Shown here: positions 22,181 to 35,458 of the stretch, one piece after another
Layout: the number at the start of each line of letters is the position of its first letter
How positions within the stretch are numbered: the first letter of the stretch is position 1
Position numbers and translations under genes: made by a program
Notes under the pieces: generated by a model
Told to the model about the DNA's origin: nothing
Database searches by the model: none
Seen by the model: the letters and a program-made list of their open reading frames with translations, nothing else
Assembly (NCBI GenBank): GCA_023853785.1
Contig: JAJIRX010000667.1
Location: 372,001-436,000, forward strand
Origin: Psilocybe azurescens
Lineage: Eukaryota; Basidiomycota; Agaricomycetes; Agaricales; Agrocybaceae
Direction: 5' to 3'
Length of the DNA stretch: 64,000 nt

Positions 22181-25100
22181 ATGGCTGCACCCAACGGACA
22201 TGCGGTCCACGCGCCCGCTATTGCTACCCGTCCTTTAATTCTTACCCTTGGACAAATTAGAGTATGTTCAACATGTGCTATATTGCGTTGCTGTCAGTGC
22301 TAATGGTGTCAACCTCTCTAGGTTTCCATCCCGGTTTCTACTCAAGCCGACCAGTGGATCGCCGCAGAAGTTCTGCGTGACGAATTCGCCCATATTCAAT
22401 CGCAACTAGACGCGGTCGACAGCACGGCCCAGTTAGAAAACGAAGCAGAAGCAACCGTAGAGCTTTCTGCTCGCTTCCTCGCACACGTCGCTGCGAATAT
22501 CACAAAAGACCCACAATCAACTTCGGCACGCACCTCGTTGCTGCTGAACGTCCTCAAGCATTTCACGTCATCATACCTCGCGACCAAGGATGTCCATACC
22601 CTCGTATCAGCTTTTGATACCGTCACGCGCAAGGTCGTCCTTGCCGCCTATATCAGCGCCGTAGCTGCTCTTCAGGAGCAACACATTTCGGATATCCCGT
22701 CTCAACCGGAGTCTGCCCTTCTCTCCTCCCAAGCATCCGGCAAGGCCTCCATCTTCGCTCTTTTCGGTGGACAAGGAACCAATGAAGTCTATTTCGATGA
22801 ACTTCAGAATCTATATGATATCTACTCACCTTTTGTGGCTTCGTTCATCCAAACCGTCACTCAGGATATCCTCATCCCTTTGGCTGAGGAAGAGGAAGAG
22901 TCGACGTTCTATACCTATGGTCTCGACGTCTTATCGTGGCTTTCTGGAGCAACACCTCGCCCCTCCACCTTATACTTGGCTTCAGTGCCGGTTTCGTTCC
23001 CTCTTATTGGTCTCACTCAACTCGTCCAATACCTCATTGTTTGCCGCGTTGCAAACCTCACCCCTGGCGAGCTCAGAAGCCGCGTCACTGGTGCAACTGG
23101 GCACTCCCAAGGAATCGTTTCCGCTGTCGCTATCGCCGCTTCAGCAACATTTGACGAATTTGTCGAAAACTCGCGCAAAGCCCTGAAGTGGCTTTTTCTA
23201 TTCTGGCCTTCGCGGTCAACAAGCCTTTCCTGTCACGTCTTTGGAGTCTGACATCGTGCAGGACTCAATTGAGGGGGAGAGGGAACTCCTAGCCCAATGT
23301 TGTCAGTGACCGGTTTGAGCTTGAAGGAGCTCGAGCTTCACATTGCGAAGACAAACAAACATCTTCCCGCCAACTCTCAGCTCTTCGTTTCGCTTCACAA
23401 CGGGCCGAAGGCCTTTGTTGTTACTGGCCCATCGAAGGCTCTTTTCGGTCTCGTTACGAGCCTCAGGAAGGTTAAGGCGCCAACTGGACTTGACCAGAGC
23501 AAAGTTCCATTTTCCCAACGAAAGCCTGTCTTCTCCATCAGGTTTTTGGTTGTCGGCGTGCCCTATCACAGTGAATATATGTCAGAGGCGACAGAGAAGC
23601 TCATCAAGGAAGATTTGGAGGACGAGGAATTATGGCAGGCGAAGGACCTGAAGATTCCTGTTTACAACACAGAGGATGGTGAGTTTCGTTTTCATTTGTG
23701 TTTCATATCAGCTACTGACTAATTCTGTAATTTATAGGCTCAGACATGCGCGAGCTCAAGACCTCGATCACGCGTTCGCTATGCGAGCAGATTTTCACAT
23801 CTCCTATTCACTGGACCAAGGCAACCGCCTTTCCAGAAAGCGCCACTCACGCTCTCGACTTCGGGCCCGGTGGCTTGAGTGGAATTGGTCCTTTGACCGC
23901 GAAGAACTTTGAAGGCCGCGGTGTTCGCGTGATCGTCGCAGGCGAGAAAGGCAGAGGTGACGTCGAGATCTTTGGTTCGCTCGGGATCAAGTACGAGGAA
24001 TGGTGGAGCAAGAAATGGTCGCCTAGTCTTGTTCGCACCAGGTAAGTGGATTTTATATAGCATATTGAATCAACGCGCTGACTTTTATTTCTCTTTAGCG
24101 ATGGCGAACTTCACATCGATACGCCATTCTCTCGCCTTCTCGGTAAGCCTCCCATCATGGTCGCTGGTATGACCCCATCTACAGTCAAGGCTGGCATCGT
24201 CAGCGCCGTCTTGAATGCTGGATTCCACGTCGAGTTGGCTGGTGGAGGCCATTACAACCCAGCGGCTTTACGCTCCAAGGTTGCCGAGATCCAGAAGCAA
24301 ATCCCCGCCGGTGTCGGTCTCACCCTCAACGCCCTCTACATCAACCCTCGTCAATTCACCTTCCAGTTCCCCTTGTGGCAAGAGATGAGGAAGGAAGGAC
24401 TTCCCATCGAAGGTTTCTGTGTTGCTGCTGGTATCCCAACCACCGAGAAGGCAGTCGAGATCATCGAGGGCTTGAAGGCTGCTGGCATCAAGCACGTCGC
24501 GTTCAAGCCTGGATCGGTTGACGGCATTCGCCAAGTCATCAACATCGCTACTGCCAACCCCGACTTCCCTATCATCATGCAATGGACTGGAGGCCGTGCT
24601 GGAGGACATCATTCCTTCGAGGACTTCCATCAACCTATTTTGGCGACTTATCGCACAATTCGCCAGCACTCGAACATCTGCCTCGTTGGTGGATCAGGAT
24701 TTGGGTCGGCGGACGATGTCTGGGAGTATTTGACGGGTGACTGGTCCGTCGAGAGGTTCGGCGTCCAGCCCATGCCTTTCGACGGTTTCCTGTTCGCGAG
24801 TCGCGTCATGGTCGCCAAAGAGGCCCACACCAGCTCCTCCGTCAAGGACTTGATTGTCGCAGCGGCCGGTGTCGAAGATAGTGCTTGGGAAGGCACTTAT
24901 ACCAAGCCCACTGGAGGCATTCTCACTGTCCGCTCCGAGTTGGGCGAGCCTATCCACAAGGTTGCGACCAGGGCCGTCAAGCTCTGGAAGGAGTTCGACA
25001 ACACTATCTTCAAGATGCCTAAGGAGAAGAGGACACTTTGGCTCTCTGAGCGCAAGGAGGAGATTGTCGGCAAGTTGAATCGTGATTTCTCGAAGCCATG

Positions 25101-28100
25101 GTTCGGATGGAAGAAGGATGGAAACGTCGCTATGGATCTCAGCGACATGACATACGAGGAGACTGTTTTGAGGATGGTTCGGTTGATGTTCATCTCCCAC
25201 CAAAAGCGCTGGGTGGACCTCTCCCTGAGGAATCTCGTCGGCGACTGGTTGAGGCGTGTCGAGGAGCGTTTCGCTGGTGTCAATGGTCCCGGTACCAAAG
25301 CCTCTATTCTTCAGAACTTCTCCATGTTGGACGACCCCTCCCCTTCGTCGAGAAGTTCTTCCAGAGCTACCCATTGGCGGTTGAGCAGCTGCTCGCTGCA
25401 GAGGATACCGCGTATTTCCTGGCCATTTCTCAGAGACCGGGGCAGAAGCCTGTTCCATTCATCCCCGTCCTCGATGCAAGCTTTGAAGTATGGTTCAAGA
25501 AGGTATGTCATCTTACATGTGATTTTGGACCTCATGTGTTTGCACATGCTCTTCGTTATTTCAATTTCGACAAGTTACTAATATGGTCATCTTAGGACTC
25601 TTTATGGGCTGCCGAGGACATTGATGCCGTGTTCGATCAGGATCCTCAGCGTGTTTGCATTCTGCAGGGCCCCGTGGCTGTCAAATGGTCCGTCGTCAAA
25701 GATGAGCCCGTCAAGGATCTTCTTGGCAACATCAACAAGTCGTTGATCCAGCGCCTTCTCGAGCGAAAGTATGCTGGCAATGCATCCGCCGTTCCCGTCG
25801 TCGACTACCTCGCTGCTGCACCTAGGTTTGTCCCCACCTCTCTCGAAGGTGTCACACATACGCGGACTGGCTCGACCGCGACATACAAATTCGGTTCCAA
25901 GCTTCCCGAGACGTCTGCTTGGCTGGAGGTTTTGAGTGGTTCAGAGCTTAGCTGGCTCCGCGCCCTCCTTACTTCTACGACCGTCGTCCAAGGCACATCA
26001 TATGTTGACAACCCTCTACCTCGCATCTTGGCGCCTCGTGCTGGCCAAAAAGTTTCCGTCAAATATACTGGATTTTTACCTACCAGCGTCACCGTGTACG
26101 GTGCCGCTCGCTCTACGGCGAACACATTGAGGACTTTAAGGCGGTCGAAATATCCTATGACGTCAAGACGAAAGCCATCGCCGTCGTTCTTTACGAAGAG
26201 CGCCAGGGAAGCTCTATTCCTCTCTCCCTCCACTTCGAGTACAAGCCTTCGCAAGGCTTTGCTCCCATCCACGAGATCGCTACCGACCGCAACCAGCGCA
26301 TTAAGGCGTTCTACTGGAAGCTCTGGTATGGTGATAATGAGACCCTCCCTGCTATCGATATTCGCGAGAAGTTTGTTGGTCCCGAAGTCACGATCAAGGC
26401 CGAGGATGTTGAGAGGTTCTGTGCTGTTGTTGGCAACCAAGGAGAGGCGTTCAAGGTTGCGAGGAACGAGAAGGTTCAGGCGCCCATGGATTTCGCTATT
26501 GTTACTGGCTGGCAGGTACGTTGCTTTATTTCTTCGCTTTTTAATTTCTCCTTTTCTAATGTGCAATTTCTTTCCTACCTATAGGCCATCATGAAATCGA
26601 TCTTCCCGGCTGCTATCGATGGAGATTTGTTGAAGCTTGTTCATCTTTCGAATGGTTTCCGCATGGTCGATGGTGCCAAACCTTTGGCTGTTGGTGATAT
26701 TTGCAAAGCTGAAGCTCGCATCATCTCTGTTATCAACGCTCCTGAAGGAAAGACCGTCAAGGTCAAAGGCTACGTTTATCGTCAAGGCCAGCGCGTCATC
26801 GAGGTTGTCTCTGCGTTCCTCTATCGTGGACGCTTCAGCGATTACGAAAACACCTTCGATACCACCGAAGAACCTGACTATTCCGTTGAATTGGAGAACG
26901 ATGCTGCCGTCGGTGTTTTGGTGTCCAAAGAGTGGTTCGAGTGGGAGAATGCCGCGTCGCCCTTGCTCGCTGGAACTTCTCTCATCTTCCGCATCCAATC
27001 TCAGGTCTCCTTCAAAGACAGGAACACTTTCCGCAACGTCTCTGTCACCGGTGATGTGTTTATTCGCAACCAGCTCAAGGTCCTCGTCAAGGTTGGTTCG
27101 ATCGAGTTCCAACAAGACGATTCTCAGGGCAATCCTGTCCTCGCATACTTGCAACGCCATGGGTCTCCTCTTGGTCTCACCACTCCTCTTGCCAATGAGG
27201 GCTATGCTCTCACAAACTCTGAGATCTCTACAGTCTTCCGCGCTCCTCTGACGAACGAGCCATACTCCAAAATTTCAGGCGATTTCAATCCCATCCACAT
27301 TAACCCTTACTTCTCTGACTTCGCGTCTCTCCCTGCCACCATCACTCATGGTCTCTGGTCTAGCGCTGCTACTCGTCGCTTCGTCGAGAACATTGTTGCC
27401 AAAGGCCACCCAGAGCGTGTTATTGCGTATGTTATCTTTCTTTGATTCTTTTGCAAACGTATGACTAAAGGATGTTTTTAATTTCAGTTACAACGTCAAT
27501 TTTGTCGGTATGGTTCTCCCAGGCGACACACTGGAAGTTAAGCTCCGCCACATTGGCATGCGCGACGGCAACATCGTTGTTAGCGTCGAAAGCACCAACG
27601 ACCGCGGCGAGAAGGTTCTTCAAGGTTCCGCAGAGGTCTCGCAACCTAGTACCGTCTACGTCTTTACTGGCCAAGGTTCGCAGGAACCTGGTATGGGAAT
27701 GGACCTTTACAACTCTTCTCCGGCCGCTCGTGCTGTCTGGGATGGTGCTGATACCCATCTCCTCGCTGTTTATGGATTCTCGATCGTCGAGATCGTCAAG
27801 GACAACCCTAAGGAGAAGACGATCCATTTCGGTGGTATCAAAGGTCAGGCTATCCGTCAAAGATACATGGACATGACCTACGACACAATGGACAAGGATG
27901 GGCACGTCAAGACCCTTCCTCTGTTCGCCGACATCGATGTCCGCAGCCCTAAGTACACATTCAGCCATCCTAATGGTCTCCTCTTTGCCACCCAGTTTGC
28001 CCAGATCGCTCTTGTCGTCACTGAGAAGGCTGCTTTCGAAGACATGCGTGTCAAGGGCTTCGTCCAGAAGGACTGCGCATTCGCTGGTCACTCTCTCGGA

Positions 28101-31100
28101 GAGTATTCTGCTCTTGCCTCTATCGCCGATGTCTTGCACATCTCTGCTCTTGTCGACGTTGTTTTCTATCGTGGTATCACTATGCAGCGCGCTGTCGAGC
28201 GTGATTCGGAGAATCGTTCGAACTATGCCATGTGCGCTGTCAATCCCAGCCGCATCTCTCCTACTTTCAGCGACGCCGCTTTGCGCGAAGTTGTTGACTC
28301 CATTGCCACCAACTCTAGTTCGCTTCTTGAGATTGTCAACTACAATGTTGAGGTAAGTCGTTTTCACCATTCCAGTCCACATGTAATCTTAATTGGTTGT
28401 TTATAGGGTCAACAATATGTTTGCGCTGGAGAGCTTATTGCTCTGCAGACAATGACGAATGTCTTGAACTTCATTAAAGTTCAGAAGATCGACATCGCTA
28501 AGGTATCCCTACTGTGTTTCATTCTTTTTAACTGATTACTGACTTGATCACCCTTAGTTGACTGGAAACCTACTCTGTTGAGAAAGTCAAGGAAATGCTC
28601 GGTGACATCGTCAAGTCGTGCTTCGAGAAGGCGCAGGAGCAACAGAAAGAGGAAGGATACATCAAGCTGGAACGTGGATTCGCCACCATTCCCCTCCCAG
28701 GTATCGACGTGCCTTTCCACTCTCGCTACCTTTGGGCTGGTGTTTTGCCATTCCGTGCATGTACGTTTTCCTTCATTCCTTTTTTGTTCGTCTTTTGATG
28801 TTATTTTATTTGTTCAGATCTTTCCAAGAAGATTAACGCGAAGCACCTCAATCCCGACATGCTTGTAGGGAAATATATTCCCAATCTCATCGCCAAACCC
28901 TTCCAAGTGTCTCGTGATTACGCTCAAATCATCTATGACCAAACCTCGTCTCCCAGACTCGGCAAGGTGCTCAAGAAATGGGAGGAAGATAATTGGGATA
29001 GCTTCGAGAACCGCCAACAGCTGGCGTACATAATTCTCGTCGAGCTCCTCGCCTACCAGTTCGCTTCTCCAGTGCGCTGGATCGAGACCCAGGACCTTCT
29101 GTTTACCACATTCAACTTCGAACGCCTTATTGAACTCGGTCCTTCACCTACTTTAACTGGCATGGCTACTCGCACCCTCAAGGCGAAATACGAGACTCTT
29201 GATGGATCCGTCAGCACTACCCGTACCATCCTTTGTCACTCAAAGAACGTCAAGGAGATCTATTACCAGTACGAAGATGAAGCCGAAGCCCCAGCTGCCG
29301 AAGATGCTGAATCTTCCGCTGCTGCTGCTGCTCCTTCGGCAGTTGCTCCTGTAGTTTCTCCCGTCGCTACTGCACCGTCTGGTCCTGTCGCTAGCATCGA
29401 AGATGCTCCGGTCAAAGCTATCGATATCCTTCTTGTCATCGTTGCCCAGAAGTTGAAGAAGCGCATCGACGAGATTCCTCTGTCAAAGACCATCAAAGAT
29501 CTTGTTGGCGGCAAGTCGACTCTGCAAAACGAGATTCTTGGCGACTTGCAGCAAGAATTCTCATCCGCGCCTGAGAAGGGTGAAGAGCTTCCTTTGGAGG
29601 AGCTCGGATCTGCTTTGGGCACTGGTTTCAGCGGCGCACTTGGCAAGTACAGCAATGGCTTGATTTCGCGTGTTGTTGGTGGCAAGATGCCTGGTGGGTT
29701 CAACACATCAGCCATTAAAGCATATCTCGCGAAGAGCTGGGGTCTTGGACCAGCACGCTCAGACGGTGTCCTCCTTCTTGCAACCACTCTTGAGCCCCCA
29801 AAACGTCTTGCCTCAGAGACAGAGGCCAAAGCCTGGCTTGACGGCATTGTTGCAATCTACGCCCAACGTTCTGGTATCTCTCTCTGCCCCTGGCTCCGCT
29901 GCTGCTGGAGGTGGAGGCGGAGGCGGCGCTGTTATTAACAGCGAGGAGTTCCTTAAATTCCAGGCCGACCAACAAAAGTTCACCGCACAGCACGTCGAGC
30001 TGTACATGCGTCATCTCGGTCGTGACTCTCGTGCTGGAGAGATTGCTTTCGACCAGGAGAAGGCCAACAACTTGGCCCTCCAGGCTAAGCTGGATAGCAT
30101 TACTCGTGAGCACGGTGATGCTTACATTGAAGGTATTCAACCTCGTTTCGACGTGCTCAAGGCTCGCCATTTCGATTCCTCGTGGAATTGGGTCCGTCAG
30201 GATGCTTTGATCATGTTTTACGACATCATTTTCGGTAGGCTCACTACTGTAGATCGTGAAATCACCGCTCGCTGCATCGCTCTCCTCAACCGTGCTGATC
30301 CTGCTATGTTGGAATATATGCAATACAATATCGATCACTGCGATGCTTCGAAGGGCGAGACGTACAAGTTAGCCAAGGAGTTCGGTCAACAACTTATCAA
30401 CAATACTCGAGAAGTTCTTGGAAAGCCCCCTATGTACAAAGATGGTATGCCATTTTCATTCATATCCTCTTCTTGTTTTCTAACATCTTTTTCGTTCAGT
30501 CACTTTCCCTACCGCCCCTCACACTGAGGTTACCGAAAAGGGTGACATCAAGTACTCCGAGGTCGTCCGCGAAAACGTCCGCAAACTCGAGGCTTACGTT
30601 GAAGAGATGGCCAGCGGTGACACTGTCTCCGGTGCCGTCAACATTCAGAAAGTCCAGGATGATGTACTTAAATTATGGAGTGTCGTCAAATCTCTTCCCG
30701 AAATCAGCTCGGATCAGAAGAACCGCATCAAGGCCTTGTATGAGGGTGTTGTCAAATCTCTTCATAAATCTTCGGATCCCCGTCCTGCTCGTGCCAACGT
30801 TCCCCGCAGCCGCCGTTCTTCATCTCAATTCTTACGCCCTCAGATCACCGGCGTCAATGCCGTGACCTCTATCACATCCGACAAGGTCCCTCTTCTCCAT
30901 CTTAAGCGTAAAGTTGGAGCCACATGGGAGTACAGCAGCAACCTGACAGGTGTTTATCTTGATATTCTTCACGAAATCGCGACTTCGGGAACCACCTTCA
31001 AGGACAAGAATGCTCTCCCTCACCGGTGTCGGCAAAGGTTCTATTGGAGTCGAGGTCGTCAAAGGTCTCCTTTCGGGCGGTGCCCACGTTGTCATCACTA

Positions 31101-34100
31101 CTTCGAGCTACAGCCGAAAGACTGTAGAATACTACCAATCCATTTTCCAGTCTTTCGGAAGCCGTGGCTCTGCTCTCACTGTCGTTCCTTTCAATCAAGG
31201 TTCAAAGCAAGATGTTGAAGCCCTTGTCGATTACATTTATGCCAATCTCGGCATGGATCTAGACTACATTTTGCCGTTCGCTGGAATTCCTGAGAACGGT
31301 CGTGAGATTGATGGTCTCGACGACAAATCTGAGCTGGCCCATCGTATGATGTTGGTCAACCTTCTGCGCATTTTGGGTGCCGTCAAGAACAAGAAGGCCA
31401 GCCGACACTTCGTGACTCGCCCAACGCAAGTCATCCTTCCTCTCTCTCCCAATCACGGTCTTTTCGGTAACGATGGCCTCTATTCCGAGTCCAAGATCTC
31501 TTTGGAGACTCTCTTCCAACGTTGGGCTTCGGAAAGCTGGGGCGAATATCTGTGCTTGGCTGGTGCCGTTATTGGGTAAGGCTTAACTTATTCTATCCTT
31601 TGTAATTTTATTTATCCCTTTTGATTAGATGGACCCGCGGAACTGGTCTCATGGGCGCTACTAACATTGTCGCTCACGAACTCGAAAGCTACGGTGTTCG
31701 AACCTTCTCTTCTAAGGAGATGGCTTTCAACATTCTCGGTCTTATGCATCCTCTGCTTTTCAGCATCACTCAGGTTGAGCCTATTTGGGCTGATTTGAAT
31801 GGTGGAATGGATCGCCTCCCTGACCTCGCCGACATCACTGGTCGTATCCGAACCAAACTCAACCAAAAGGCGGACCTTCGTCGCGCCATCGCCCGAGACA
31901 ACTCTGCCGACTTCAAGGTCATCAATGGCGTTGAAGCCGAGCGACTCCTCAAAACCGTTGACGTTCAACCTCGTGCTAACTTTAAATTCGATTTCCCTGC
32001 TCTTGAATCTGCCGGTTCTCTTTCCGACTTGTCTCATCTCAAAGGTCTCATCGATCTCGAGAAAGTTGTCGTTGTCACCGGCTTTGGTGAAGTTGGACCT
32101 TGGGGAAGTTCGCGTACACGTTGGGAAATGGAGGCTCGCGGGGAGTTCACGATCGAGGGTTGCATCGAAATGGCCTGGATTATGGGCTTTATCAAACACT
32201 TCGATGGCCGCCTCAAAGATGGATCGCTATACGTTGGATGGGTCGACAGTAAGACAAACGAACCTGTCGAAGATAAGGATGTTAGAGGACGATATGAGAA
32301 GGAGATTTTGGAGCATGCGGGTATTCGTTTGATTGGTATGTGGATTTTAAACCTCCAATCTGTATTCGGAAACTAATTTTACAAACAGAGCCTGAGCTTT
32401 TCCGTGGTTATGACCCAAAGAAGAAAGTCTTCAACCAGGAAATTGAACTTACGCACGATCTGGAACCTGTTGAAGTTTCCGATAGCGAGGCCCAGAAATT
32501 TAAGCTACAGCACGGCGACAAATGTGACATCTGGGCCGGTGAAAGCGGACAGTGGTTTGCAAAATTCAAGAAGGGCGCATGTGTATTCGTGCCGAAAGCG
32601 TTCTCATTCAGTCGCACAGTAGCAGGCCAGGTACCAACTGGTTGGCACGCCGGCCGTTATGGTATCCCCGAGGACATCATCGCCCAGGTCGATCGTTTGA
32701 CTCTCTGGGCATTGGTTAGCACTGTCGAGGCTCTCAATGCCTCAGGTATCACTGATCCATATGAGCTGTACAAACACATGCATCCATCCGACATTGGTAC
32801 ATGTATTGGAAGTGGTATGGGTGGTACTGTTAGCATGGGCAAGATGTTCAAAGACCGTCGCGACGAGAAGGAAGTTCAGAACGATATTCTTCAGGAAACG
32901 TGAGTGTATTTCCTTGTCTAACCTTTCTCTAAAGGTTCAACGGTCGCTAACTGATGTTCCATCGATCTAGTTTCATCAACACGACTGCTGGCTGGATTAA
33001 TCTCTTGATCATGTCATCAAGTGGACCTGTTAAGATCCCAGTTGGGGCATGGTATGTCTTTCTCACTGTATAATGCATTCTTCCTTGATTCACATATATC
33101 TCGCACAGCGCTACTGCCCTTCAATCGTTAGAAATTGCCGCAGATACCATTATTTCTGGAAAAGCGAAGATCATGATCGCCGGTGGTTTCGATGATATTA
33201 GTGAAGAAGGGTCGTACGAATTCGCTAACATGAAAGCAACAAGCAACGCCGAAACTGAATTTGCCATGGGTCGTGAACCAACGGAGATGTCACGTCCAGC
33301 CACCACTTCTCGTGCAGGCTTCATGGAGTCTCAGGGTGCTGGTGTTCATATCGTCATGAACGCGAAGACGGCTCTAGAACTTGGAGCTCCTATTCGTGGA
33401 ATTCTCGCATTCACTTCAACTTCGACGTACGTTTTTCTCCTGTCTCTCATTTCAAACACTTATGCCATTTTTTTTACAGCGACAAAGCTGGTCGATCTGT
33501 GCCTGCTCCTGGTCGTGGGGCTTTGACTGTTGCCAAAGAAATTCCCTCTAAGCACCCTCTTCCTATCCTCGATGTTGCTTATCGTTCCCGCCAACTTTCT
33601 TTCCGTCGCACCCAAATTTCGCAATGGCTCTCACATGAACACATGCAACTCACCGAAGAGATCGAGTACCGCAAGCGTTTGGATGAAACTGTCGACGAAA
33701 GTTATGTTTCCACACGTATCGCAAACATCGAGAAAGAGGCCGCACAGCAAGAAAAGGATGCCCTTGCCATGTACGGAATGCTCGAAGGTTCCGATCCTCA
33801 CATTGCACCTCTTCGCCGAGCTCTCGCTGTTTGGGGCCTTACCGCGGATGATATTGGCGTGCTCTCTATTCACGGAACAAGCACCAATGCAAATGTATGT
33901 GGCCAGTTTTCTTGCGATTTGCTTCGTTCTGACGGTTTGAAATATATTTAGGAGGAAAATGAAACTCGTATCTGGAACGATATCTTTACTACCATCTCCC
34001 GAACACCTGGTAACGCTGTTCCTATCGTTGCTCAAAAGAGTATCCTCGGACATGCCAAGGGTGGATCTGCTGCATGGCAGGCTGTCGGCCTTTTGCAGTC

Positions 34101-35183
34101 TGTTATCACTGGTGTGATCCCAGGCAACCGCAATAGCGAGTAAGTTTCCTCAAAATAATTCTTTGATGAATTCTGGACTAATCTACTATTCTCAGCAACA
34201 TCGATTCTCATTTCCAGGATCGTCACTTCTTGTTGTTCCCTTCCAAGACAATTCATACCGACGGAATCCGTGCAGGTGTCATGGTATGTAACTTTCTTTG
34301 CGAGTCATATTCCATCCCTCATTACTGCCATTCATCAGTCATCGTTCGGTTTCGGTCAAGTTGGTGGCACCGCCATGTTCATTCATCCTCGTTACCTCTT
34401 TGGTTGTCTGGACTCAACATATTATAACGAGTATAAGCAGAAGAATCGTCTCCGTGGTCTTCAATCTTATAAGGCGATGAGTGAGATGATGATCAAGAAC
34501 TCGTTGGTCAAGATCAAGGAGCACCCACCATACCAGGGTGATATGGAGGGCAAAGTTCTTTTAAATTCGATCGCCAGAGCATCGTTAGATCCCAAGACCG
34601 GCGAATACTCCTTCCGAGGGACATTGCCCACAGTGGCCTCCTACGACACCGCTAACGTCAAGGCTGTTTCTGATATCATTGCTGCCAACGGCCTTTCTGA
34701 AGGCTCCCCTCTCGGTATTGGTGTAGATCAAGGTTCGTTAATTACAGACGATGCGTTTGGCCAATATTGATGCAATGTCCTATTTAGAATTGATCTCTGC
34801 CGTTCCTTCACACAATCCCACGTTCATCGCTCGCAACTTCACAGACGCTGAGATTTCATATTGTCAATCTCAACCCTCCCCGTCTTCATCATTTGCTGCA
34901 CGCTGGGTTGGCAAAGAGGCGGTGTTCAAATCTCTTGGTGTCAGATCCAAAGGCGCCGCTGCTGCTATGAAGGACATTGAGATCGTCAATGACGAGTTGG
35001 GTGTACCCACCGTCCATCTACATGGCGAGGCCAGGGCCAAAGCCACAGAAAAGGGTGTTTCAAAGGTCTTGGTCTCTCTCAGCCACTCTGAGGTAAGTTA
35101 ATGACCATTTCCTTGTCGGACTGTTGTTGATCTCTCGTTCTGCATAGACTGTTGCCGTTGCATTCGCCCAAGCAACTTCATAA
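22181..35183 (+). CDS. FAS: Single-chain type I fatty acid synthase (fused beta plus alpha subunits)
   Basis: Cytosolic megasynthase making long-chain acyl-CoA from acetyl-CoA, malonyl-CoA and NADPH. About 3,930 residues and about 20 introns. Domain order by approximate residue: acetyl transferase (GHSQG, 300), enoyl reductase ([13 protein letters not shown], 600), dehydratase ([15 protein letters not shown], 1590), malonyl/palmitoyl transferase ([10 protein letters not shown], 1835), acyl carrier protein ([11 protein letters not shown], Ser near 2250), ketoreductase ([18 protein letters not shown], 2740), ketosynthase (Cys in [11 protein letters not shown], 3350; His in [10 protein letters not shown] and GHAKGG) and phosphopantetheine transferase (GIGVDQ...[13 protein letters not shown], 3820). 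In ascomycetes this is two genes; here no stop or promoter separates them. Seven single-base shifts interrupt it: 23193-23197, 23273-23277, 25335-25338, 26114, 28564-28565, 29877-29885 and 31017-31019. Flanking protein is intact at each, so they look like sequence errors rather than decay. Confidence 0.95.
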
Positions 35184-35458
35184 TCTCACTTCCTTACTGC
35201 GGACCCATCGTTATAGTTTTTTTGTCGTCATAGATCATGCATACCATCCACTACTTACATCATTCAATACCACGTATCTGTTAATATTCAATTACCAATA
35301 GATTTCCTTTTCGTCTCTTATGGTGCGATTTGTGAAGCTGTTTGCTGTCTGAAAGTCAAAACCATTCCAGCGAATACTCGGTAAGAATCATGTAAAATGT
35401 GTATCATTATCATTTCGTCATATCATATTTAAGGTGTTCGCGCAGATGACGCAGATGA

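Noticed and set aside
27465..28382. 305-codon open frame on the minus strand inside FAS
   Set aside because: It is antisense to the dehydratase/MPT coding region and has no family motif. Long antisense frames are expected opposite codon-biased coding sequence. The same applies to 24694-25458 and 25805-26566 on the minus strand.
22181..35183. FAS as a pseudogene because of seven frame breaks
   Set aside because: All catalytic motifs and conserved blocks are intact, there are no stops in the corrected frames, intron borders are normal, and the breaks are single bases mostly in homopolymers. The same kind of break is seen in other essential genes.
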